Shown: positions 6,974 to 14,609 of the stretch, in pieces
How the letters are laid out: the number at the start of each line of letters is the position of its first letter
Position numbering within the stretch: position 1 is the first letter of the stretch
NCBI GenBank assembly: GCA_043803085.1
Contig: JAZDKM010000361.1
Coordinates: 1 to 18,247, forward strand
Origin: JAAEQG01 sp043803085
GTDB lineage: Bacteria; Planctomycetota; Phycisphaerae; UBA1845
DNA: 18,247 nt
Reading direction: 5' to 3'
Notes under the pieces: model-generated
What the model was told of the DNA's origin: nothing
The model's input: only the letters and a program-made list of their open reading frames with translations
The model's database searches: none
Position numbers and translations under genes: made by a program

Positions 6974-7570
6974 ATGGCTATCGCGCGGGACAGGTCGTGC
7001 TCACACGGAGTCGGTATCAAACTTGCTCTCGTGGTACTCAGTGTGGTCGGGACCGGGGCCTGCGAACGGCGAACGGAGCCGGCCGCCCAGCAGCCGCCGG
7101 CCGCGGACCCGCTGCCCATTGACTTCCCGCTGGAAGTTCGGACAAACGATCCCGCAGTGAACCAGTTCGTTCGAGAGATTGCCGCAACCTGCGTCGAGGG
7201 GGACTACGAGAAGTTTCGCCTGTTGTGGTCCGTACGGGAGACCCCCGTTCCCCGCCAGGAATTCGAGCGCGGCTGGAAGGCGCTCAAGAAGGTGCGAATC
7301 CTGGCGTTGCAGAAAATGAAAACGCGAGAGGGCCAGTATCTGTACTCGCTCCACGCGCGCCTCGAGCTCGACGAGTCGATGCCCGAGCCGACGCGGGAAG
7401 TCGTCCTGCTGATCGTGAGCGAGGGCGACCAATGGCGCCTGGCCCAAGCCCCCGCTCACCTGCGCAAGAAAGTCCTCGGCCTCATCGACAACGGGAATGT
7501 CAACGAGAATTCGGCGGATCCCAGCACGCCGCCGTGGGACGGCGACACCGCCCCGCCCCTACAACCGTGA
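6974..7570 (+). CDS. Small secreted lipoprotein of unknown function
   Basis: A 198-residue protein that I do not recognise. A hydrophobic stretch at about 14-29 (VGIKLALVVLSVVGTGA) ends at C30, which fits a lipoprotein signal, though TGAC is a loose lipobox. The rest is hydrophilic: an amphipathic region at about 48-150 (including VNQFVREIAATCVEGDYEKF and FERGWKALKKVRILALQKMK) resembles a small alpha/beta fold of the SnoaL/NTF2 type, but this is only an impression. The tail is rich in Asn, Pro and Asp. The ATG at 6974 is chosen because AAGG lies seven bases upstream and the signal starts here; the open frame runs upstream to 6785 but overlaps the end of the hydroxylase gene. Confidence 0.65.
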   Translation: MAIARDRSCSHGVGIKLALVVLSVVGTGACERRTEPAAQQPPAADPLPIDFPLEVRTNDPAVNQFVREIAATCVEGDYEKFRLLWSVRETPVPRQEFERGWKALKKVRILALQKMKTREGQYLYSLHARLELDESMPEPTREVVLLIVSEGDQWRLAQAPAHLRKKVLGLIDNGNVNENSADPSTPPWDGDTAPPLQP

Positions 7571-7604
7571 AGTTCCGACCGGGTTCCACTCCGCGAGGCA
7601 AACC

Positions 7605-7623
7605 GGCCCGATCACTTCGGGCC
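7605..7623. terminator. Possible bidirectional hairpin between convergent genes
   Basis: GGCCCG (7605-7610) and CGGGCC (7618-7623) form a six-bp stem between the lipoprotein gene and the facing dockerin gene, whose stop codon lies in the loop. No T-tract is visible on either strand, so termination is only inferred from the position. Confidence 0.25.
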
Positions 7624-8829
7624 CGAGGCCTCCAACGCTGCTCGGAACAGGGCATAGTCGAGGAGGTCGACCCGATTGGTCCCGTTCATGTCGCCCGGTT
7701 CGCAGCCCGGTGAGACGGGGCTTTCGCCGAAGCACACCTGGAACTCCGCAAAGTCGGCCAGGTCCACGTCGTTGTCCTCGTTGAAATCGCCGTTGCCGGG
7801 CTCAGGATAGATTTCTAGCTGGGCCGTATCGACCGTCGACTCGTTCTCGTCGTCGAACACCTTCAGGCCGATGGTGTGTGAGCCGGGCGCGAGGTGCAAG
7901 GTGTTCACCAGATAATCCCATGTCTTGGTGGACGTCTGCCCGGTGGCATCGTCATACTGGCCGTCGGCATCCAAGTCCCATAACCAGGAGGTGATGCTGC
8001 CGCCGTCCGGGTCGTGCGACCCGCGGCCATCAAACATCACCGACCCTGCAAAGACCACGCTGTAGGGCCCGTCGGCGTCGGCAATTGGTGGCAGGGCGCC
8101 CTCATAGGTGATTTCGAGCTCCGGCCGGGACCACGACGTCCCGTGGTTCCTGGAGGAAAAGAGGCCGGCGGCGATATAGCCGCTCCCGACGAAATTCGTG
8201 CTGAAGAGGCTGAACCCATAATTGGCCGCCCCTTGCTCATACCACGCTTTCACGCTGTTCGTGACGGTAAAGTCGACCCAGTTGCCGGGTTTGATGGGTG
8301 GCGGATTCCCACCCACCTCGCCATCGCTGTCCTGAATCCAGCGCGTCGTGTTCCCGTCATCGATTTTGTCCCACCACGCACCGTCCTGGCCCGTCCACTC
8401 AAGAGTTTGGCCGTCATCACGCCATCGCCAATTGACGCCGTTTCCGGCCTCTCCGACATAAACGTTCTCATACCACCACAGGGTCACGCGGAAGGGTTTG
8501 AGCTCGATGGCATTCGAGGGGCCCATGCTCTCGGCGCTTCCGTAGTACAAGTACAACTTCGCCGAGAGAATCCGCTGATGGAGTGGGATCTGGCCGGCCA
8601 GCTCGAACCTGACCAGGGTGGCGTCGCTACGCCCGTTGTTCCATTGGATATGCAGGATCGGGTCGGCCCCGTAGTTCTTCGTCTTGGAGCCTTCGTTCAG
8701 CCAGGCATCGGTGGTGCCCGCATAACCGCCGGACCCATCCTGCAGCGTGATGGTTGTGCTACCCAAGAGCGGTGCGCTAGGAAGCACTGCTGTCACATAG
8801 AAAAGCCAGTTCCACGTCGACCGAGTCAT
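7612..8829 (-). CDS. Secreted CBM96/DNRLRE-PKD-dockerin protein
   Basis: This 405-residue protein is probably exported and surface attached. A signal peptide covers about residues 1-24. Residues about 27-242 match the CBM96/DNRLRE-type beta-sandwich often seen in Planctomycetes (TLQDGSGGYAGTTDAWL, NYGADPILHIQW, RFELAG). A PKD domain follows at about 247-341 (ADADGPYSV, FDGRGSHDPDG, WDLDADG). Two dockerin-like EF-hand repeats end the protein (FNEDNDVDLADFAEF, MNGTNRVDLLDYALF), with C366 and C376 between them. GGAGG lies eight bases before the ATG. Cellulosome-type assembly is not implied: in this phylum the tail more likely serves as a sorting or attachment domain. Role: carbohydrate or surface binding (inferred from the family). 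Confidence 0.85.
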   Translation of the reverse strand: MTRSTWNWLFYVTAVLPSAPLLGSTTITLQDGSGGYAGTTDAWLNEGSKTKNYGADPILHIQWNNGRSDATLVRFELAGQIPLHQRILSAKLYLYYGSAESMGPSNAIELKPFRVTLWWYENVYVGEAGNGVNWRWRDDGQTLEWTGQDGAWWDKIDDGNTTRWIQDSDGEVGGNPPPIKPGNWVDFTVTNSVKAWYEQGAANYGFSLFSTNFVGSGYIAAGLFSSRNHGTSWSRPELEITYEGALPPIADADGPYSVVFAGSVMFDGRGSHDPDGGSITSWLWDLDADGQYDDATGQTSTKTWDYLVNTLHLAPGSHTIGLKVFDDENESTVDTAQLEIYPEPGNGDFNEDNDVDLADFAEFQVCFGESPVSPGCEPGDMNGTNRVDLLDYALFRAALEASGPK

Positions 8830-8878
8830 TTTGCTAACCTCCGATCAAGAGATGAAATGGGACTTCTCCCCTCTATCC

Positions 8879-8896
8879 AGACCACAGGTGTGGTCT
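8879..8896. promoter_or_regulatory. 18-bp palindrome, operator or leader hairpin candidate
   Basis: AGACCACAGGTGTGGTCT has perfect eight-base arms with a GG centre. It lies about 50 bases upstream of the dockerin gene's ATG (8829), where a repressor site or a leader hairpin would sit. No matching second copy was found in the window, so a specific regulator cannot be named. Confidence 0.45.
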
Positions 8897-8996
8897 CGCA
8901 AGGCGTACCCATCCCCTCCGCAAGGGCGGGAACGAACAACTCGACGGCCCCCTTAGCCGCCGCAGCACCGTGTCATAGACGAGACCGTGTCTGGAT

Positions 8997-9026
8997 TTGA
9001 CACACTTTCTCGGCGTGTGAGAGAAT
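8997..9026 (+). promoter_or_regulatory. Candidate promoter for the ABC exporter
   Basis: A perfect TTGACA (8997-9002) is followed after 18 bases by GAGAAT (9021-9026), a 4/6 match. The transcript would carry a leader of about 140 bases before the ATG at 9172. Confidence 0.4.
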
Positions 9027-9171
9027 TGGGTTATGGGGCCGACCGACTCCTGTACTCTGGGAGGTCGCCGTACCCCCGGGCACGAGACGCGGGCGGGATG
9101 ACTTTTTCCGCCTTTCCCCTTACGATGCCGGCGCGCGGTCCCCAAAACGCCCGGCAGGCGATAACGTCGAA

Positions 9172-11238
9172 ATGCCAGCCATCGACCTCGAGAGAATCGT
9201 AGCCGAGGACTCCACCAAGGCGCCCGGTGCGAGCCTGCGTTCGCCGCAGTTCCGGCGGATGGTCGGCTACGTCCGGCCTCACCGCAAGTACCTGACCGTG
9301 GGGATCGCTGCCGCCGTCGTGGCGGCGGCGTTGAACGCCGTCAGCGTAGGCAGCGTCGTGCCCGTGCTCAACATTCTCATGCAAGAGAGCGGGTTGCACG
9401 GATGGATCGACCGCTCCGTCGCCGAACAACGGACCGGCGTCAAGAACCTCGACTTGCTCCTCATCTCCGACCCCGAAATCGGCCCGGCCGACCGCTGGTT
9501 TCAAAGCGTCGCCGAGGCCCCGTCCGGCACGCCGATCACGTTTCGTACGCGGTCTGGAGCAAGGGAGGGAAGCCAAGAGCGTGAACGGCAAGTCACGCTG
9601 AAGGCGCCGCCCCCGTGGTGGAGCGCTGCCCAAGCGCTGGTCTCCCGGGTCCCTCGCGAAACGAGCCGGCTGGTCACGCTGATTTACGTGCTCATCTTCT
9701 TGATTGGCGTAGTGTTGTTGTGCAACACCGCGCGCTTTTTCGCCGAGTACTACGTCTCGATCGGCGTGTTTCGTGGGCTCATGGACCTGCGGCGGAACCT
9801 CTATGCCAAGGTGCTCATGCTGCCCATGTCGTTCTTCACGCGCGGCACCGCCGACATCGTTTCCCGCTTCGTTCAGGACGTCCAGGAGATTCAGCGTGGG
9901 CTGGTGGTCCTCTTCGGGAAATTCGTTCTCGAGCCCCTCCGGGCCGCCGCGATCCTCGGGGTCGCCTTCTGGAAAGACTGGCGCATCACGCTCACCGTGC
10001 TGATCGCCGGGCCCTTCGCCGTGTTCATCTTCATGAAGGTGGGGCACAGCGTACGCAAGGCCAACCGCCGGCTGCTGCGGATGTACGGCAGCATGGTCGA
10101 AGCCCTGACCACCACGTTGCAGGCCATCCGGGTGGTCAAGGCCTACACCACCGAGAATGCCGAACGTATCCGCCTGGGGCGCATCGACGAGCAAGCCTTC
10201 AAGCAGCAGGTGCGCATCGCGGGGCTGGAAGCGTTTCTGCGACCGATGCTGGAAGTGCTGGCGGTGGTAGCCATCTCCGCGGCCACCGTGTGGCTGGGTC
10301 AACAAGTGATCGGCCGGGAGATCAGCCCTGCGGACTTCGCCGCTCTGGTGATTATCCTGGCGATGTTGTTCGACCCGCTGCGTAAGCTGGCCGACGTGTA
10401 CACCCGCCTCTCGCGGGCCGCCGCCGGGGCGGAGCGCATCTTCTCGGTGATGGACATGGCACCCGAGGCCCAACTGCTCGAAGGGGCCGTCCAGTTACCC
10501 GAGTTGGCCGACCGGATCGAGTTCGAGAATGTCACCTTCACCTACCCCGAGGCGGCCCAACCCGCCTTATCCGACATCAACCTCACCGTGCACAAGGGGG
10601 AGACCGTCGCCATCGTCGGACCCAACGGCTCGGGCAAGACCACGCTGATCAATCTGCTGCCCAGGTTCTTCGACCCGGAACTCGGGACCCTTCGCTTCGA
10701 CGGCGTGGATATCCGGATGGCCACGCTCAAGAGCTTGCGCAGGCAGATCAGCCTGGTCACTCAGGACGCCGTGATCTTCGAGGCTTCCCTGGCGGACAAC
10801 ATCGCCTACGGTGCGTCCGGCGCCTCGCGCGAGCAGATCATCGCCGCGGCCCGGCGTGCCTATGCCGATGAGTTCATCCTGGAGAAGGAGCAGGGCTACG
10901 ACACCATCGCGGGCGAGCGCGGCTCGACGCTTTCGGGCGGGCAGAAGCAGCGGATCAGTATCGCCCGCGCCATTCTCCGCGATGCCCCGATCTTCATCTT
11001 CGACGAGGCCACCAGCCAGATCGACGCCGACTCGGAGCACAAGATTCAAGAGGCCCTGCGGGAATTCTCGAAGGGCCGAACCACCTTCATTATCGCCCAC
11101 CGCTTAAGCACCATCCGTTTCGCCCGCCGGATCATGGTCATGGACCGCGGCCGCATCATCGACTCCGGCACCCACGACGAGTTGCTGGCCCGCTGCGACC
11201 TCTATCGCACGCTGTGCAAGACCCAACTGGCCGAATGA
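9172..11238 (+). CDS. MsbA-like ABC exporter (fused membrane and ATPase domains)
   Basis: This 688-residue half-transporter would act as a homodimer that exports a lipid, drug or peptide across the inner membrane. The membrane domain spans about residues 30-420, the ATPase domain 450-688. ATPase motifs are complete: Walker A GPNGSGKTT (483-491), Q-loop Gln531, signature LSGGQ (587-591), Walker B IFIFDE (607-612) and H-loop His643. TM1 lies at about 40-68 and TM2 at about 165-185; between them is an extra segment of roughly 95 residues, which explains the length above the usual 580. The ATG has only a weak upstream site. The downstream acyltransferase hints at a lipid substrate, but the M28 gene between them is on the opposite strand, so this is not one operon. 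Confidence 0.93.
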   Translation: MPAIDLERIVAEDSTKAPGASLRSPQFRRMVGYVRPHRKYLTVGIAAAVVAAALNAVSVGSVVPVLNILMQESGLHGWIDRSVAEQRTGVKNLDLLLISDPEIGPADRWFQSVAEAPSGTPITFRTRSGAREGSQERERQVTLKAPPPWWSAAQALVSRVPRETSRLVTLIYVLIFLIGVVLLCNTARFFAEYYVSIGVFRGLMDLRRNLYAKVLMLPMSFFTRGTADIVSRFVQDVQEIQRGLVVLFGKFVLEPLRAAAILGVAFWKDWRITLTVLIAGPFAVFIFMKVGHSVRKANRRLLRMYGSMVEALTTTLQAIRVVKAYTTENAERIRLGRIDEQAFKQQVRIAGLEAFLRPMLEVLAVVAISAATVWLGQQVIGREISPADFAALVIILAMLFDPLRKLADVYTRLSRAAAGAERIFSVMDMAPEAQLLEGAVQLPELADRIEFENVTFTYPEAAQPALSDINLTVHKGETVAIVGPNGSGKTTLINLLPRFFDPELGTLRFDGVDIRMATLKSLRRQISLVTQDAVIFEASLADNIAYGASGASREQIIAAARRAYADEFILEKEQGYDTIAGERGSTLSGGQKQRISIARAILRDAPIFIFDEATSQIDADSEHKIQEALREFSKGRTTFIIAHRLSTIRFARRIMVMDRGRIIDSGTHDELLARCDLYRTLCKTQLAE

Positions 11239-11297
11239 TCATTCTTCCTTGACTCTCCATTCTCTCTGCGACCCCTGCCCGCTCTGGGGTTCCTGAC

Positions 11298-12668
11298 TTA
11301 CTCCGCGACTTCGGCCGGCAGTGCCGGCTGGGCGAGTCGGAGGGTCGGGCGCTCGGTGCAGTCGGCCAACTGCCGTACCAAAACCGCCAGGACCGCGGCG
11401 GACTGCGTGGTTCCGCGTAGATCGACCTGTTCGTACTTGTCGCCCGCGGAATGATAGAACTTGGCGCCGGGACCGACGTCGCCGTAGAGGGCCAAGGCAC
11501 AAACGCCTTGCTTCATGAACGCGGCGTGGTCGCTGGAAGTCCAAGTGGCGTTGGCGATTTCCTCGCTCAGTTGAAAGCCCGCCAACCGCTCCTGCATTAA
11601 CTTCAGGAAGTCGACGATCTCGGCGTGTCCGAAGGTGGCGAACTGCCGCGGGGCGCCGGGCATGTCCACGTTGACGACGGCCACCAGGCGATCCAGTTCA
11701 TCGGCATGGTCTTTGACATAGGCTTCACTGCCGTGGAGCCCGTGCTCCTCGCCCATGAACCAGATGAAGCGCACGGTGCGTCGGGGTTTCCAGCCGCTAC
11801 AGGTCAAGGTCCGGGCCGTTTCCAGGATCGCGGCCGATCCGTTGCCGTTGTCGATGACCCCCTCGCCCAGGTGCCAACTGTCGAGGTGCGCACACAGGAT
11901 CACGATTTCATCGGCGAGGCGGCCCAAGCCCGGGATTTCCGCGACCACGTTGCTGGGCCGGCAAGCCCAGGCATCGGCCTCGATCTGGACGTTGAGCCGC
12001 ACGGTCTCGCCAGCCGCCAGCCGCCGGACCAGGGCCTCGCCGTCGCTGCCCCTGACGGCCACGCCCGGCTCCGGCCTCGGCTCCGCGTGACACGTGCCCA
12101 CGCGCGGACGATCTTCCAACGGCGAAACCTGCACCAAACCGACCGCCCCGTGTTGCAAAGCCCAACGCATCTTCCGGCCACGGTGCGGCCCACCCTCTCG
12201 GACCAGGGCGAACTTGCCGCGCAGGGCGTCACCCCGCGCGCGGAAGTCCTCCTCCCCGCCGTTGCCCACGTCCGCTACCTCGGCGGTAATGCCTTCCGGC
12301 GGCGTGCTCAGCGAGTTGCCCAAGGCCAGTGCTTCCTCGAGCGTCACCAGCGGGTCGTCCAGGACGGTCACCACGGTCCGGCGGTCACGCCACGTGGTCA
12401 TCTCGAAGGGCTCGAAGTGGACGTTGCGTAGACCGTACTCGCGCAACTTCTCCGCGACGAATTGCTCGGCCTGATGCCCGTTGGGCGAACCGCTGAGCCG
12501 CCCTCCGGGCACGGCCAAAGTCCGTAGATTGGCCGCCAACTCGCTGTGCATCATCACTTCACCGATCAGTCGGCCGTCGATGGATGGCCCGGACGGCTGG
12601 TGACAACCGCCAAGAAGAATGAGCACCGCCAACAGTCCCGTGGTTACACGGGCGAAGTACCTCGACAT
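11298..12668 (-). CDS. M28-family zinc aminopeptidase, lipoprotein
   Basis: This 456-residue enzyme cleaves peptides with a two-zinc active site and probably acts in the periplasm. A signal peptide ends in the lipobox LGGC with the lipid-anchored cysteine at C22 (LAVLILLGGC). A PA-like insert fills about 95-235. Zinc ligands are visible: H261 (AHLDSW), D273 (DNGNG), E307/E308 (FMGEEHG; one catalytic base and one ligand), D335 (NVDMPG) and H406 (KFYHSAGD). The ATG at 12668 is chosen because the lipoprotein signal begins there; the open frame continues upstream to 13121 into the region antisense to the acyltransferase, which is unlikely to be translated. It faces the ABC gene. Substrate is unknown; the family also includes glutaminyl cyclases and PSMA-like enzymes. 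Confidence 0.9.
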   Translation of the reverse strand: MSRYFARVTTGLLAVLILLGGCHQPSGPSIDGRLIGEVMMHSELAANLRTLAVPGGRLSGSPNGHQAEQFVAEKLREYGLRNVHFEPFEMTTWRDRRTVVTVLDDPLVTLEEALALGNSLSTPPEGITAEVADVGNGGEEDFRARGDALRGKFALVREGGPHRGRKMRWALQHGAVGLVQVSPLEDRPRVGTCHAEPRPEPGVAVRGSDGEALVRRLAAGETVRLNVQIEADAWACRPSNVVAEIPGLGRLADEIVILCAHLDSWHLGEGVIDNGNGSAAILETARTLTCSGWKPRRTVRFIWFMGEEHGLHGSEAYVKDHADELDRLVAVVNVDMPGAPRQFATFGHAEIVDFLKLMQERLAGFQLSEEIANATWTSSDHAAFMKQGVCALALYGDVGPGAKFYHSAGDKYEQVDLRGTTQSAAVLAVLVRQLADCTERPTLRLAQPALPAEVAE

Positions 12669-12696
12669 TCCATTCCCATCCGTTCGTGTGGGTTTT

Positions 12697-12716
12697 CGCC
12701 TGACCAACCTCAGGCG
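12697..12716. promoter_or_regulatory. Hairpin in the M28 leader region
   Basis: CGCCTGA, loop CCAACC, TCAGGCG is a perfect seven-bp dyad about 30 bases upstream of the M28 gene start. It could be an operator or leader stem. The rest of 12669-12942 holds only the candidate acyltransferase promoter. Confidence 0.35.
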
Positions 12717-12891
12717 GAGGGTCTCCGGCGCCAGAAGGCGACTTTGATAGCCGATTGCGTGCCCGGCTGCCAGAGGGAAGCTTGGATGAATTGTGGATCG
12801 AGAAGGCCCACATGACCGACGGGGTCTACGTGGATTGGGGCGTGATACGGGCACTCGTCGACAGCGTGCAGCATGCCACGCAACAGGTGTC

Positions 12892-12920
12892 TGGTCATCG
12901 CGCCGTGGCTTCGATATACT
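12892..12920 (+). promoter_or_regulatory. Candidate promoter for the acyltransferase
   Basis: TGGTCA (12892-12897) and TATACT (12915-12920) are spaced by 17 bases; the -10 box matches 5/6. The start of transcription would fall near 12927, which supports the GTG at 12943 over the in-frame ATG at 12793. Confidence 0.45.
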
Positions 12921-12942
12921 TCCGCCACCCTTGGACACGACC

Positions 12943-13881
12943 GTGCCGACAACTTCACAGCCCGTACCGCCCAGCCCGGCCTCGCCCGCCGACGTCGGGC
13001 CGTGGAACCGTTGCGCGTTCCAAGCGGTGCGCGTGGTCCTCTGGCTGCTAGCCAAGGCACTGACCCTCGACGGGCTGTATCGGTTGGGCCAGGGCTTCGG
13101 GCTTCTCGAATGGTGTATCAACTATAAGCGTCGGCGGGCCTTCGGCCGGCGTTTGCGGCAGGTTTTCGGTGCGGAGTTCCCGCCGGCCGTGCGGCGGCGC
13201 GTCACGCGCGCCCATTTTCAGACCACGCGCTGCGACAAAATTTTTTACCTGGCCCTGGACCTGCTTCCCCGTGAGCAGGTGCTCAAACGGTTTCACATCG
13301 ACAACCACGAGTTGATGGACGAGGGGCTAGCCAGGGGGCACGGCGTGTACGTGGCGCTCTCGCACCACGGCGCCCATCACGTGGCGGGGTTGTGTTTGGC
13401 GCTCTTGGGCTACCGGGTGGCCGGCGTGCGCGATCGTAAGGAGGGCGCGATCCGGCGGTTCATTCAGCAGAAATACGACCGGAAGTACCCCGAGCTGCAC
13501 AAGCTGCACATCATCTTCTCCGACGCCTATCCGCGGGAGATTTACCGCTGCTTCGAGAACAACTACACCTTGGGCAGTGCCCTCGACGTCCACCGCCCCC
13601 GCGAGCCGCACCAGAAAGCCGCCCCGATCACCATCTTCGGGGAGCAGCGGCTGTTTCTCACCGGCACCCTGCAGATCGCCCTGCGCTGTAGAGCGACGGT
13701 TTTGCAAGGCTTCATCCTCTCCGAGCCGGGTTTCCACTACCGGTTCCAGCTTCTGGGGCCCTTGGTGGAGCCGGACCGGAGCGGCGACACGCCGCAACTG
13801 CTGGCCGATGTACTCCAGACGTACGCTGAGAACATCGCGCTTTACGCCCGCCGCTACCCGTCGCACATTACCCGCGTGTAG
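12943..13881 (+). CDS. LpxL/HtrB-like lipid acyltransferase
   Basis: This protein of about 312 residues resembles the late lipid A acyltransferase family, which transfers an acyl chain to a lipid at the inner membrane; LpxL itself is about 306 residues. A hydrophobic segment lies at about 30-48 and the catalytic region begins near residue 137. The motif reads SHHGAHH (140-146): the catalytic histidine is there, but the acidic residue of the usual H-x4-D/E is replaced by His, so activity is uncertain. Downstream motifs (VRDRKEGAIRRFI, GSALDVHRP, FLTGTLQIAL) follow the family order. The GTG is chosen from the promoter just upstream; no ribosome binding site is visible, and an upstream TTG at 12931 is possible. 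The TAG stop abuts a REP-like hairpin. Confidence 0.75.
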   Translation: MPTTSQPVPPSPASPADVGPWNRCAFQAVRVVLWLLAKALTLDGLYRLGQGFGLLEWCINYKRRRAFGRRLRQVFGAEFPPAVRRRVTRAHFQTTRCDKIFYLALDLLPREQVLKRFHIDNHELMDEGLARGHGVYVALSHHGAHHVAGLCLALLGYRVAGVRDRKEGAIRRFIQQKYDRKYPELHKLHIIFSDAYPREIYRCFENNYTLGSALDVHRPREPHQKAAPITIFGEQRLFLTGTLQIALRCRATVLQGFILSEPGFHYRFQLLGPLVEPDRSGDTPQLLADVLQTYAENIALYARRYPSHITRV

Positions 13882-13967
13882 GTCGGGCTCCGCCCGACGC
13901 GCTCACCCTGTGGCGGGTCAAACCCGCCCTACGCGGGGGACCGGCTTACGGGCCGGTCAGGTGACCT
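13882..13967. repeat. REP-like hairpin cluster
   Basis: Four dyads follow the acyltransferase stop: GTCGGGC/GCCCGAC (13882-13898), GGCGGGT/ACCCGCC (13912-13928), GACCGGC/GCCGGTC (13939-13958) and a short CAGGT/ACCTG (13957-13967). The first and third match the A and B elements at 3746-3832. They lie between the acyltransferase and the tRNA gene and could stabilise or end the upstream transcript. Confidence 0.7.
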
Positions 13968-13971
13968 GGGC

Positions 13972-14001
13972 TTGCCCTCCGCGACACGGGGATGTTATAC
14001 T
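13972..14001 (+). promoter_or_regulatory. Promoter for tRNA-Ala
   Basis: TTGCCC (13972-13977) and TATACT (13996-14001) are spaced by 18 bases; the tRNA begins 14 bases downstream. Confidence 0.5.
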
Positions 14002-14014
14002 TGAGCATGAACTC

Positions 14015-14087
<73 letters not shown>

Positions 14088-14163
14088 GTGGGTCAGGCGC
14101 TTGCGTTTCCGTGTGTCCGGCGACCGTGCGACGCTGGAGACCGCGACTCGGGCCGACATCCAC

Positions 14164-14481
14164 ATGCTCACGACGGCTGCCAACTCCGGTCAGGTGTTCA
14201 CCTTCGATTGCTACGGTACGCTGGTGGATTCGAACACGGGGATTCGAGCCGCGTTGACCCGGCTCATCGACGAGTGCGGGGCCGGCGGCCGCGCCCTTCC
14301 GGACCGCGCTCTCGCGGAATACCAAAGCCCGTATCACGACGGCGTGCCGTGCAGGCAATTGGACATCCCCTGGGTATGGATCAACCGGCTCGGCGAGGAG
14401 AACCGGCTCGATGCCGCGCCGATCGCCGAATTCTCCGACCTGACCCAGTTCGCCGACGCGTTGTTGGGCCCACAGGCGTAG
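14164..14481 (+). pseudogene. HAD-family hydrolase with a large internal deletion
   Basis: The frame keeps both ends of a haloacid-dehalogenase type II-like hydrolase. The N-terminus has motif I, VFTFDCYGTLVDSNTGI, with the nucleophile aspartate. The C-terminus has a dehalogenase-like end (IPWVWINRLGEENRLDAAP, FSDLTQFADALLG). The middle is missing: about 105 residues remain where the family has around 220-240, and the frame runs straight from the first cap helix (ALAEYQSPYHD) to the end segment. Motifs II, III and IV (Thr/Ser, Lys, Asp-Asp) are absent, so it cannot be an active phosphatase or dehalogenase. The ATG at 14164 is preferred; an ATG at 14101 would add 21 residues and nearly reach the tRNA. 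The join is in frame, so a short protein could still be made. Confidence 0.7.
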
Positions 14482-14488
14482 GCACAGC

Positions 14489-14559
14489 GTGGGCAACGCC
14501 CACCACGAAGGCCTGAATTCCGTAGGGTCCGCGCTCGACGCCCTGTGCCCCAGCGGGGC
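14489..14559. repeat. Two hairpins downstream of the HAD remnant
   Basis: GTGGGC, AAC, GCCCAC (14489-14503) and GCCCC, AGC, GGGGC (14547-14559) are perfect small stems in the 128-base gap between the remnant and the facing accessory gene. They resemble REP-type sequences, and the first follows a TAG stop as at the other two repeat clusters. No T-tract is seen. Confidence 0.45.
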
Positions 14560-14609
14560 GACAGAACCATCCCCGCGCCACCGGCGTCCCACTCTCGGTC
14601 TGCGACCTC

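Larger units (their letters stand above)
8830..9171. other. Divergent intergenic region (342 bases) with palindrome and promoter
   Basis: This gene-free stretch separates the divergent dockerin gene and ABC exporter. It holds an 18-bp palindrome (8879-8896) close to the dockerin gene and a promoter candidate with a perfect TTGACA box towards the exporter. Both are listed separately. I see no RNA gene, riboswitch motif or convincing short coding frame in the rest. Confidence 0.6.

Noticed and set aside
9031..10473. Long open frame on the minus strand
   Set aside because: It is antisense to the ABC exporter, whose motifs are complete; no domain is seen in the antisense product.
12793..12942. 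Upstream N-terminal extension of the acyltransferase
   Set aside because: The extension is Arg/Gly-rich and low-complexity, and a TATACT -10 box lies inside it, so translation from 12793 is unlikely.
12669..13121. N-terminal extension of the M28 peptidase
   Set aside because: The lipoprotein signal with LGGC begins at 12668, and the extension lies antisense to the acyltransferase.
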